Shown in pieces: positions 11,301-64,000 of a stretch of 64,000 nucleotides of DNA (positions are counted from its first letter, which is position 1; each line of letters opens with the position of its first letter). Where the stretch lies: contig NC_086357.1 of NCBI RefSeq assembly GCF_036324505.1, positions 21,835,293-21,899,292 on the forward strand. The letters are read 5' to 3'. The stretch is from Eleginops maclovinus. Its lineage: Eukaryota; Chordata; Actinopteri; Perciformes; Eleginopidae. A program made the translations under genes and the position numbers. Under the pieces are notes generated by a model that ran no database searches, had not been told where the DNA came from, and saw nothing but the letters and a program-made list of their open reading frames with translations.

Positions 11301-14300
11301 CCCTGACCACCACTGAGTGGACAAACAAGTCCCCCCTGCCTATTATGAAAGGAGAGATCTACCGTTCCTGGAAGAGAACAAATGTTCAAAGTAAATCCAT
11401 TAGAAAGGGAGTTTGTGTGTAATGACACTACAAACAATCTAATTCGTGAGCATAACGTCGAGCCATAAAATACGTTGAGTAAATTAATTCCCTGACACAG
11501 AGACCCTTACAGACTCTGAGGATTTGAAAGCTTTATCAAACAGACCAGCGTTAGTTTCCTTGTTTGAATCAGTCGGGTGCAGCTTCACGTTGACAGGTAA
11601 AAAAAAAAAGTGCTTTAAATGTTAGTCCCTCGTAAATGCACCTACGGTAAATGCTGAATGTTTACATTTGCCTCTCGGTGGAGATAAAAAAAATAGGTGT
11701 TAGCATAGTTTCCCCAGCCTAACCACTGTTGGATGTCAACAATGGCAACAATGTTACATGTCCAAGGCTTTCATGGACAATTGTCATGTGATGTGTTTTT
11801 CATTTCAACCTCATCTGCCTTTTTCCTTGTTTCCATCCATTCCACATTGCTATGATTTCATGGGAATGCTATGATTTTGATGTTTTGTCTTGTGTTTTTT
11901 TATGCTTTATAACTGTCTTTTAGCGATGCCTAGATCAACTTATTCCAAAATTGACATTTATTTTTCAAAAATGGCTAATGCAAGTACTTTTAAAGCCTTT
12001 CAAACAACTATGATACTGACATTTTAAATCCCTACTCATTTTAGAATTGTTAAATAATAAAAATATCAGATTGGCTCATCCCTAATTACCTCTTAAGTCA
12101 CATTTGTTATTTTTGTCTTGTCAGAGTGCCAAGAACTTACATTTTATTTACCCAAATAATTTGTGGAAAATGATGCTCTGATCTTTGTTCTATGTGCTTC
12201 CTTTCATATATTCATTTCATTTGTTTTCTATTAACTTTGTCTCTTTTTCTTTCTTTTTCCTTTTTGCTTGTCTTTTTTTCTATCACGGCCTTTTATCACC
12301 AATCCATTAAATCACATGGCTTGCTTTAAACCCATCGCCTTTAAACATGACTTCAAATCTCTGTTTGCTGGGCTGACTGTACACGGCGCTCAGCGGGATT
12401 TATCAAGTCCCCCCTGTCTCGGATGAAGCTGATCAGTGACAGCGCAGAGCTGCACTGTGAAGTGATTGGGAACCCCATTCCTGAAGTGCAGTGGTGGTTT
12501 ATTCAGGGCGAAGAGCCCAACGAGACCTTCACCCAGCTCTTTGACGGGGCACATGATGACCGTGTGCTGATTAATGCCACATATATAGCACACGCCACTA
12601 GCACCCTTCACATCTCTAGCCTCAACCTCAACGACTCAGGCACGTACGAGTGCCGCGCTTCCAACGATCCTGACCGTAACGATCTCAAGAAGACGCCAAA
12701 AATCAAGTGGATCCGCTCGCAGGCAAACATTATTGTGATTGAACGTGAGTGGCAGAGGAAGCATGAGGAGACTCCGGTCAAAGTAGCTTGGCTGTTCTCT
12801 CCTCATTAGTGAAGTCCTGGACATTCAGCTCCTGATACACTCCCAAGCTTCCCAGTTCAATACCCTCTCCATCCTGGTAACCCAGTATACTCTCTCCCTC
12901 TATTCTCCTCAAAAGCTCCAAGGATGTCCTGTTGTAGTATCCGAGCCCGGTCATGCTGGGCTTTTCCCAAATCCTGTGTTACCTGACACAAAACTGTGTC
13001 TTCAATCTGATGCCTTTTTTTCCTTGTTTCAAGCCATAACTACCACAATGATACTTTTTCTCAAATCTAATACTGGTCATAAGGTTGGAAATTTGCAAGT
13101 GGCTTATGCAGAAAAGTGTTGCAGGTGAGCCACAATAATGATTGAATCTTTCAAAGACAAACAAAAAAGGGGTGTCAGATTTGTTGATTAGCTTTTCTTC
13201 TTCGTAGACATTTATTAAACTAGCCTTTTCCTTGATAGATACTAACATTGGCAGTGCCCCCTTTTGTTTCTGCTTTTAGACCATGCCTGTGGCTTATAGC
13301 CTGCTAAACTGTATGCACAGAAGATGGCAACTAATTATAAAAAATAAATTCTCAGTCATGGGCTATCTTTCTGCCTTGTGGTCCAGTATTATTTTTGTCA
13401 CTTTGAAAGATTGGTTAGGTTCTTCACGATGTTGAAGCAAAACATTTAATTACATTTTTATTATATGTCATCCCACATTTGTTGCTTCTTCTGCATGTAT
13501 TTAAATACATTTCCCCCATGACCTTGTAGACCACTGTATCTGCTAGATTCCAGTACAACTCCTATTCTCTCCTCTGTACTGCTCCTGGTGGGACAGATCT
13601 CCCCATTCAGGGAGCTCTTTCATCTTTCTTGGAAGTTCTGTGTATTTGTGTAGAACCTGTTCTTTTGTCACATTGTGATTTTGGTTTTATTTGTGAGAAC
13701 AAATTTGTTTTGCTTCTCAAATTTGGTAAGTTGAAGGTTTATTTTCGCTTAACACTCAACAGTTATGTTATCTCATACATCTCGTACAAGATGCCTATTT
13801 TTTGGCTGTCATGCGCTATAACGTTTGATTTTTAAATCAGTATTTTCTGTAAAGACAGCTGTTGAGTGTGAATAACAAACAAATAAACTATATCTTGCAA
13901 ATGATGCACCTAATGCTAATGATACATTGGCAATACGTTCAGTAATGAAGTATACAGGCATAGCCATTCTGCCCTAGAAAGACTATAACTGCACATCAAA
14001 GTGCAGATACTACATTTTGGCTCCATTTTTAGATTGGTGTTGTAGTTACTTTATGAAAATCACACAAGTTTAACCTTTTTTTTTAGCGCTGGAATTCAAC
14101 AATTTCAGAAAAGAGTGATAAGAATATTCTCTGTTCCTGTCTTCATCTTCAGCTCCAAACATCATTACCGAACCCCTTGAGGTCTTTAACCAGACCTCTG
14201 CAGTCCTGAGCTGCAACCTGACGGACCCCACCCTCCCCATCAAGGGCTCCCACTGGGTCCACAATGGCAAAGTCATTGAGGATACGAAATCCGTTGATAC

Positions 14301-17300
14301 CACTGCATACACAAAGCTCCGGTAAGTAGCTATATCACCCATAGTGGCCATATGGGCATATTTGCCCTGCAGTTACTATGGCACAATAAAGGAGCCCATC
14401 CTCTGGTAGTAATGTACAGTATATGTCCTTTGTCTTTAATCTGGTCATTTTCCACTAACTTGTATTGAAGAATGATTCTTTTTTTTTGCATCACTCACCA
14501 GCCCAAAAAAGAATGGAAAACTATTGAACTAAATTTGAACATTAACTAGCCATTTGGTCACTGGACAAAAATGTTAATATATCACCCAGTGAGCCGACGA
14601 ATCCTACAAATGACGGGCAAGACGCCGGATAGAATCTATCGAATCTAGAAGATATTTAGTACTTGCTCCAGTCTTTTTGCTCTGTTTCTATTGCTGTCTC
14701 TTTCTGGCTCTCACGCTACAGTCAGTATCCATCTTCCTCCTCTGTTCTCTCTCTCTCATTTGCACTTTTGCGTGTCTGTTGTCCCTCCCCCCTCACTATT
14801 CGCTCTTCCTCCCTGGCTGCCTCCATTAGCAGCAATGCTAGAGGCGCCATTCAGTCATTCAGTGCTCTTGATTATCAGAGAGGTGGACCGTGCAGCTTGG
14901 CCTGTAGTCTTGGCAGCGGGGATAAGCGCCCCTAGCAGTGTGCTCACTTGCCATGACCTTAATTCCCCGTTAGAGAGAGCGGGCAGAACTACGGGACAGC
15001 AACACCAAACAAAGCGGGTTTGTGATTACCAGGGGAAATTTGAAATATTTGTTGCATGAACAAGCAGCTTTATTTTTAACCCCTGGCCACTCGGCATTAA
15101 CGGCCTTCTGTTGAGAATGTTTTACTTGGATAAGTGGATAACTATTCGCTGCCACATTTAAAGTGTTTTCAGGAGAATCTCTTCTAAAGTCACCTGTTGG
15201 CAAAGAGTAATGGAATCACTCCTTCTGTTTTTCTTTCTGCAGTTTGGAAAAGATCACCCACAGTTCTGCTGGGAAGTATGAATGTGTGTTCCTGACCGAA
15301 CCAGAGGTGAAGCAGACCATTGAAGTCAAAAGTGAGTTCATTAACTAATTAATATCACAGTTGCATTGTTAGGTTTAATGTCAAATCATTTCTATTTTTA
15401 CATTGGGGTTACATGTGGGAGCATGGGGAAAAGTATTGGCAGACCACTGCGCTCTCAGATTGCCATTCTAGTTTGATGTGTTTCCCTTCTTGCCGTAGCC
15501 CTTCCCCATGTTGCTGCCTACAAGCACTCCGAGCACGGCAATGAGAACGACAAAGGTGTGATGGTGTGTGTGAGCCACAGCTACCCGCTGCCCACCGACT
15601 GGACCTGGTCCAAAGAGGGAAATGTAATAATCACGTTATACATTCACAGTACTGAACCTAGAAGACTTAAATGTTGGGATTTCTTTTTATTTTATGTCTT
15701 TTGAATACTCGTATTATACATAGAGAGGAAATAAAGTCAAATACCTGTCGTGCAGTTTGCGTTACTAACTTGTTGCTTAAAAATACCCCTCAGCCTATCG
15801 CCAACGGTACTAGCAACAAATATGAGATCAAGAGCACCCCCAACAAGACCACCCTGACCATCAATGACCTGAGCATGGAGAACGACATTGGAGACTACAC
15901 CTGCTCTGGAACCAATGAACTGGGCTTCAACAGTGATAAGATCCACCTGCGTGTGCGCAGTCGCCTGGCTGCTCTGTGGCCCTTCCTCGGCATCGTGGCC
16001 GAGGTCATCATCCTGGTGACCATCATCTTCATCTACGAGAAGAGGAGAAAGCCTGATGAGGTCACCGACGGTACGTACGCCATGCTGCCTTCACTCCACT
16101 CTATATTACATCAATTCTTAAACATTGATAAGACCGACATTAGCCTTATTCATTTCAATGAGACTACAACAATGAATGCTGTAAAAATACTGCAAACAAA
16201 TTGGCTAAGAAAATTGCAATCAATGCTTCTCTAATCGTAGGTCCTCTTTAATCTTCTAACTGATGTCTGAAGCCTACACACCACCACCACCAGTGCTTTC
16301 CCCTTTAGTCATTGTGCTTTTGTTTTTGGTCTGAAATAATGGCACAGGTTTTGACAGTAGAAAATGACCCATTATCATGAAAAGTGACTGGTAAAAAAGA
16401 TCCACCAGTAAATGTGTATTCTAAGAGTAGAGACTTTTCCTACTTGTGCTTAACTTCTCTTGATGCGTGACTAAAGGAATTTAAAGAAGCCTCTTAGAAG
16501 TCATTCAACTTTCAACAGAACAAAAAGGCATCAAATTGTAGGCCTTGTTTTTTTTGTCCCCATTGGCATTGAGAGACGTTAGGGCAAAGTGTATTCCTCT
16601 TTAAGGTGTAGATGTAAAGGCTGAGGTTGCATGTATTTACTATGAACCCCTATTGTCTTTGGTTTTGCTATTATTTGTATTTTCACAATAATGACCAGAT
16701 GTTAGCTTCCCCATTTTTGTGCAAACGATCTGTGATAGAAACTATTATTTTTATTATTTCCATTTTTACTTCTCTGTTCGCTGCTGATTTTGCATTTTGG
16801 TAAGTGGACAAAACTGCATGTCAGACTGAAGTGGTTGAGCTGAGATTACCGCGTGGAAACAAAAAGCTATGGGAGTCTGAATGATCTGCTTTCATAGTCA
16901 CCACTTCTAAGAGGAATGTGCTCAAAGATTTGGTCACTCTTTCACTGGCCCTGCAATCAGAGCAAGCTTCAAACATTTTCTTTCCACCCGCTATTGACCC
17001 TTTTTAAAACCATGTGTTTGAGCCAATGAAAGAGTCAAATGAGACACATAAGCTAGTGTAATGGTTTGACATGAACATGAACACGTTGAGAATTTAGAGG
17101 TTTAAGCATTCTGTCTGCATGCCCTCCGCATCTTGTATTTTATGCATGACAAATGATGGGCAACCCTCTCCTCGAGGTCGGTACTTCATTTACATACGTC
17201 TCGTTGTCATCGGCCACAGATATGGCGTTACTTTGTCAAAATGTACTCTTGCCCTGGTCCACGCCAGGTTGTGTGTTAGCTCTGTCAGTTTAACTGCTTT

Positions 17301-17794
17301 GATATTAATACAGTGTTCCTCTTGTGTCTTTTGCTTGTATTGCATGAGCCTCTGTAATGCTAAGGGACAACTCTGGACAATGTACACACATTTTGATTAA
17401 TGGCAGTATCATTATAGAACCAGTAAAGAGACATGGGGCAGTCCGCTAGGTGACATTTACTAATGTGTATTTATATATTTTTTTTTGTACATTTGCTTCT
17501 ATAGTCTCTGGGGAGAGGCATGTCTTGCTCACACCAGTAACACATGAAACATGCTTTTGATAACTGACTGACTTGTTTTTGTTTGTGATTCTTCATTAAC
17601 CGGTTACTGCTGTCCAGATGATGACTCAGGATCTGCTCCTCTGTAAGTACAGTTAGCAACTCCACAACTTGATATTTGTTGTGATTTTGTCTTCATCTAT
17701 AACTCGTGTTTGCCTTTTTATGTGTTTTTTCAGGAAGAGCAACTCTACTGAAAATCATAAAGACAAGAATGTGAGACAAAGGAATTCTAATTAG
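8247..17794 (+). CDS. bsg: Basigin (CD147), complete, with alternative Ig0 cassette
   Basis: Exons 8247-8310, [12394-12744], 14153-14321, 15243-15331, 15499-15623, 15794-16070, 17618-17642 and 17734-17794. The joined CDS gives 386 aa with the bracketed Ig0 cassette and 269 aa without it, matching the two well-known mammalian isoform lengths (about 385 and 269 aa). It has a signal peptide (1-21), Ig domains with Cys pairs, N-glycosylation sequons (NQT, NLT, NGT, NKT), and one transmembrane helix (ALWPFLGIVAEVIILVTI) containing the family's buried Glu. A basic stop-transfer EKRRKP and a short tail ending NVRQRNSN follow. Basigin escorts MCT1/MCT4 lactate transporters to the plasma membrane; the Ig0 form is the photoreceptor form that binds rod-derived cone viability factor. 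All junctions are GT/AG and in phase. Neuroplastin and embigin are relatives, but the transmembrane and tail sequence is basigin's. Confidence 0.95.
10605..10695. repeat. Possible hAT-type DNA transposon fragment
   Basis: CAGTGTTTCCCACATG at 10605 resembles the terminal sequence of vertebrate hAT elements and is followed by a GGGGGTCCTGGGGAATACTC segment seen in fish repeats. The other end was not found. Confidence 0.35.
11241..11390 (+). CDS. Candidate extra bsg cassette exon (50 codons, unproven)
   Basis: Lies between the signal-peptide exon and the Ig0 exon. A TTTTTTAG acceptor (AG at 11239-11240) and a GTAAAT donor (11391) bound exactly 150 nt. The segment is open in the phase required by exon 1 and leaves phase 1, as every downstream bsg cassette requires. 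The peptide is hydrophilic, Ser/Thr/Pro-rich with an NKS sequon (LTTTEWTNKSPLP within it) and has no cysteine, like a mucin-type stalk. It could equally be a chance open stretch: the donor is weaker than its neighbours and I do not know this exon from described basigins. Confidence 0.42.
12394..12744 (+). CDS. bsg: bsg Ig0 cassette exon (retina-type long isoform)
   Basis: A 351-nt, phase 1-1 exon, so it can be included or skipped without a frameshift. It encodes a full Ig domain with Cys43 and Cys108 (long-isoform numbering), the VQWWF tryptophan pair, DSGTYECRASNDPDRN, and sequons at Asn64, Asn82 and Asn101. This matches the extra N-terminal Ig domain of mammalian BSG found in photoreceptors. 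The acceptor (GGCGCTCAG) has almost no adjacent pyrimidine tract, whereas the donor GTGAGT is strong, as expected of a regulated cassette. Confidence 0.92.
12745..14152 (+). other. bsg: bsg intron after Ig0
   Basis: No exon-like frame with splice sites of matching phase was seen on either strand. Confidence 0.5.
14153..14321 (+). CDS. bsg: bsg exon, first half of Ig1
   Basis: Acceptor ATCTTCAG. Encodes NIITEPLEVFNQTSAVLSCN and onward with NQT and NLT sequons, the domain's first Cys and a HWVHNGKVI strand. Donor GTAAGT, phase 2 out. Phase 1 in, so it joins exon 1 directly in the short isoform. Confidence 0.93.
15243..15331 (+). CDS. bsg: bsg exon, second half of Ig1
   Basis: Acceptor TTTCTGCAG. 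Encodes LEKITHSSAGKYECVFL, with the second Ig1 cysteine in the canonical Y-x-C setting, then EPEVKQTIEVK. Donor GTGAGT, phase 1. Confidence 0.92.
15499..15623 (+). CDS. bsg: bsg exon, first half of Ig2
   Basis: Acceptor TTGCCGTAG. Encodes HVAAYKHSEHGNENDKGVMV, then a Cys and the SHSYPLPTDWTWSKEGN strand region of the membrane-proximal Ig domain. Donor GTAATA, phase 0. Confidence 0.9.
15794..16070 (+). CDS. bsg: bsg exon, second half of Ig2, transmembrane helix
   Basis: Acceptor ACCCCTCAG. Encodes NGT and NKT sequons and the GDYTCSGTNELGFN Ig strand. The transmembrane segment then carries the conserved Glu (IVAEVIILV), and IYEKRRKP marks the cytoplasmic face. Donor GTACGT, phase 1. Confidence 0.95.
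16071..17617 (+). other. bsg: bsg intron before the micro-exon
   Basis: AT-rich sequence without recognisable coding or repeat structure. Confidence 0.5.
17618..17642 (+). CDS. bsg: bsg micro-exon (25 nt, cytoplasmic tail)
   Basis: Acceptor CTGTCCAG, donor GTAAGT. Encodes DDDSGSAP with both flanking codons split. This matches the Asp-rich, GSAPL segment of basigin tails. Phase 1 in, phase 2 out. Confidence 0.9.
17734..17794 (+). CDS. bsg: bsg final coding exon
   Basis: Acceptor TTTTTTCAG. Encodes KSNSTENHKDKNVRQRNSN and TAG at 17792-17794; NVRQRNS is the family's C-terminal signature. Confidence 0.93.
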
Positions 17795-19000
17795 AAGCTA
17801 AAAGAGGTGCGTTAAAGTTATTACCTAAATTAAAATGAGCATGTACTGCTTCTCTACTTTGTTTATAAAATAAATGTAGACACCTTTTTGTTTTTAAATC
17901 TTCATTGTGCAACTTTTTTCTTTCCTAGATGGACATCCAGACGGCAGTCCAGGACTCAGCTGTTGTGGCACATTATACCGTGCACCCTGCAAATTTAAGA
18001 ACCTTTTTGTTGGGTGTTAATGTTTTAAGAAACTGACTGATTTCCTTTTCTAGATTTCTTCTATATTCTTCTCCACATTGTGCAGCCACAGAACATAGAG
18101 TGAAGTAATTTCAGCTTGAGGCCGTTGGGCAAATATTGCATGAGTTTAAATTACCGGTATAGCGAAGTGTGTGTTTGTTGTAAAATCATTAGACGGTTCA
18201 TGTGATGAATGCCTTTGTGGTTATTTTCTGTCAATGCTGACGCTTCCTACACTGGCCTCACAGTTGTCAATCTGTGCTTTTATATTCTCCAATCTGGAAG
18301 ACCTTTTCTTTAAAACAGCACAAGCCCTGTAAAGTAGAATTTGAAACTTTTTTGATCCTGATCACTGCCATTTATTATCGCAACAACAAGAGTGCGTTTT
18401 AAATCATCCTAAGCAGAGTTTTATACTTTGTCTTTACAACCACTATTTCTCTTTCATCAGTCATTATTCTGATTTGATGTCATAATGTCTTGTTGCCATA
18501 AGAAATTACAGTTCTTTTAGTAGGAAATCACTTGTCCTTTTAAAATCGCGCTTTTATTTTAACATATTTTTTAATTTGTAGTTTCTCACCTTTTGTTTTT
18601 GTTCTCACATTCATAGTAAAACATATATTCTTAAGGACCAAGTGCAAGAGATGTAACACTTGCTTATGTTGAATGCATCTTGAATACAACACACTCATGT
18701 TTGATTTTAAAGTACAGAAGATAAACATTTAATTGGATGTTTTTATTTCTCACTCGATCTGAGATGAGACATTTGTGTGCGATTGTTGGACCGTTGTCTC
18801 TGTTACCTTCACTGTGTAGATTATACAGAAGCCATATGTTCCATTTAACCTGATTAGTGTTGTGATTGGATATTGCCATTTCAGAGTTAAACAGATAAAA
18901 AAAGCTGACCAGAATTGTGTAAATTGTTGTACAATCCATGTAAATGGAACACCATCTGTTGTACAACTCACACAAGCTGAATAAAGGCATTCAATTTTAC
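17795..19000 (+). other. bsg: bsg 3'UTR with probable 3'UTR intron and polyadenylation signal
   Basis: GTGCGT at 17807 and a TTTCTTTCCTAG acceptor ending at 17928 bound a 122-nt candidate intron beginning 12 nt after the stop, close enough to the stop not to trigger nonsense-mediated decay. An AATAAA at 18980-18985 followed by a GT-rich stretch (CCTTGTGTGTTG) is a convincing polyadenylation site. Confidence 0.55.
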
Positions 19001-19998
19001 GTCCTTGTGTGTTGACTTTCTTTAATCTTGCTCAAATCAAATGTCGACTTCGGTCAAGAAGCACTGTTTAAGGAGAGCCTTATCGTTAGTTGTTATTAGG
19101 ATTTACTCTCCTGCAAAAAAATGCAATCCTGGTCTTAAGAATGACCTTTTACAATAACAGTTACTGCTATGAAAATGAATTTTGGGGAAGTATGTCATCA
19201 GGCCTGAACATGCTTTATGCCTTTTATTCTGGCTATGGTCTGAGAAGGAGAAAAGCTCTCTAGACTGTTTTGTGCCTAAAAAATCTCTCACATCTCTCCC
19301 AAAAAAATGGTAATAGTTTTATTATTATTAAACATGGAGAGCACATAACAAGAACCCACTCAAACTATGGGTGTTGAGTGCTCAAATGTGTAAAAGGAAA
19401 AATGGTTGAAATGAATTCAACCATGCTTTCATATTGGGTTTACCTTATCTTCGCTACTTTATGAAGGATAGGTATCTTTTAGAAACAGATGTATCTTGGC
19501 TAATCAAGTCATTAAGAACGTCTTGTTATTTTTTTAATGACGGACTGTAAAAAACCTTGCGCTTTCTTAGGAAGCTTGATAGTGTGTAAAGCTATCCACC
19601 AGGTGGAGCCATTTGACCAGTAATCTTGAACCCTTGACCCTTGCCTGTTAACAAAAAGCAACAGGCAGCTGTAAATACAGCCTCTCTGAGAGGAAAGCCT
19701 TCATATGCAATTATTCTGGATCACCTGACCAGTCATTATAAATGATTGGCAGATAGTCTACCTGAGATCAGCTGTGCATGACAACAGATGGAGACCTTGA
19801 TAGTTTCTTGTGACCTTCGTCTGTCACCTTTGTCCTGCCTATCCATGCTCACATCAGGTGAATGTATGTATTTATTAATAGATTTGTGATTATTAACTGG
19901 ATAGGAGTTGCCTTTATAATTACGCTGTCAGGTTATTTGGTCCACATAGTTTCTTTAATATTAACTAGGTGTTTACAGCCCAAAGGTGTGGTCTTCTC

Positions 19999-20002
<4 letters not shown>
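19001..20002. other. Intergenic DNA between bsg and hcn2
   Basis: About 1 kb without exon-like frames. Its right edge is the CA array immediately upstream of hcn2. Confidence 0.5.

Positions 20003-20054
<52 letters not shown>
20003..20054 (+). repeat. (AC)26 microsatellite upstream of hcn2
   Basis: Uninterrupted AC dinucleotide array. It faces a TG array of opposite strand sense 59 bp downstream. Confidence 0.97.
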
Positions 20055-20056
<2 letters not shown>

Positions 20057-20112
20057 TATAACAGCAGCCAGGTTGCAGCCATAGCAACGCCACCGGTGCT
20101 CTGTTATCCTAA

Positions 20113-20113
<1 letters not shown>

Positions 20114-20191
<78 letters not shown>
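20114..20191 (+). repeat. (TG)39 microsatellite just upstream of the hcn2 start
   Basis: Uninterrupted TG array ending 112 bp before the hcn2 ATG. It probably lies in promoter or 5'UTR sequence. It is read as Cys-Val repeats in frame with hcn2, which makes an artefactual N-terminal extension. Confidence 0.97.
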
Positions 20192-20192
<1 letters not shown>

Positions 20193-20303
20193 AGAGCTCA
20201 GGCTGCTGTTGAACTCCACACTCTCCGCCGCCGCCCAGTCTGCCAGGTTCAAGGCACGGGGAGTGTCTGTCCGTCTGTCCCTCTTGTCTTGGTTCCGCCT
20301 GTG

Positions 20304-64000
<43,697 letters not shown>

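Larger units (their letters stand above)
8311..12393 (+). other. bsg: bsg intron before Ig0
   Basis: Contains the candidate extra exon at 11241-11390, a CAGTGTTTCCCACA-type repeat near 10605, and a pyrimidine-rich tract at about 12237-12284, some 110-155 nt upstream of the Ig0 acceptor. A 96-codon minus-strand open stretch at 10122-10412 shows no recognisable domain. Nothing else is supported. Confidence 0.6.

Noticed and set aside
20115..20303. N-terminal extension of hcn2 starting with Met-Cys-Val repeats
   Set aside because: It is the TG microsatellite read through in frame. The HCN N-terminus is explained by the ATG at 20304, and no family member has such a segment.

Overview
The window looks like nuclear DNA of a ray-finned (teleost) fish. 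The genes are intron-split with GT/AG junctions and vertebrate protein families. The introns carry fish-type dispersed repeats, a tRNA-derived SINE, and many very long CA/GT arrays. Three genes lie head to tail on the + strand: rnf126 (347-5228, complete), bsg/basigin (8247-17794, complete, with alternative cassette exons) and hcn2 (20304 to beyond the window; seven exons present, last exon(s) outside). In human the same three families sit close together on 19p13.3, so the assignments support one another. The human order and orientation of RNF126 differ, as far as I recall.

Layout: 1-346 is AT-rich upstream sequence. 347-5228 holds the nine rnf126 coding exons (319 codons; N-terminal zinc finger, RING-H2, Ser-rich tail). 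5229-8246 is 3'UTR, AT-rich intergenic DNA and a bsg promoter-like segment. 8247-17794 holds bsg: signal peptide exon, a candidate undescribed 50-codon cassette exon (11241-11390), the retina-type Ig0 cassette exon (12394-12744), two further Ig domains, a transmembrane helix with an embedded Glu, and a short cytoplasmic tail. Joined coding lengths are 269 aa without and 386 aa with Ig0. 20304-59586 holds hcn2 exons 1-7 over 39 kb, with every junction in frame.

The hcn2 introns carry most of the unusual material. Intron 3 and its neighbours have six very long CA/GT arrays. Intron 4 has a 3.5-kb non-autonomous LTR retroelement on the minus strand, with 5-bp target duplications and a 748-bp internal tandem duplication. 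Intron 5 has a 2.4-kb near-palindromic foldback transposon with an 8-bp target duplication and an apparent captured first exon. Intron 6 has a 2.4-kb TTCTA/TTCTG pentanucleotide satellite that creates a spurious 823-codon open frame. Two TTAA-flanked MITEs of one family lie in introns 3 and 7.

Functionally, the three genes do not form a pathway. RNF126 is a cytosolic quality-control ubiquitin ligase, basigin is a cell-surface chaperone for monocarboxylate transporters with a photoreceptor isoform, and HCN2 is the cAMP-gated pacemaker cation channel. No CRISPR array, rRNA, functional tRNA gene or bacterial-type operon is visible.
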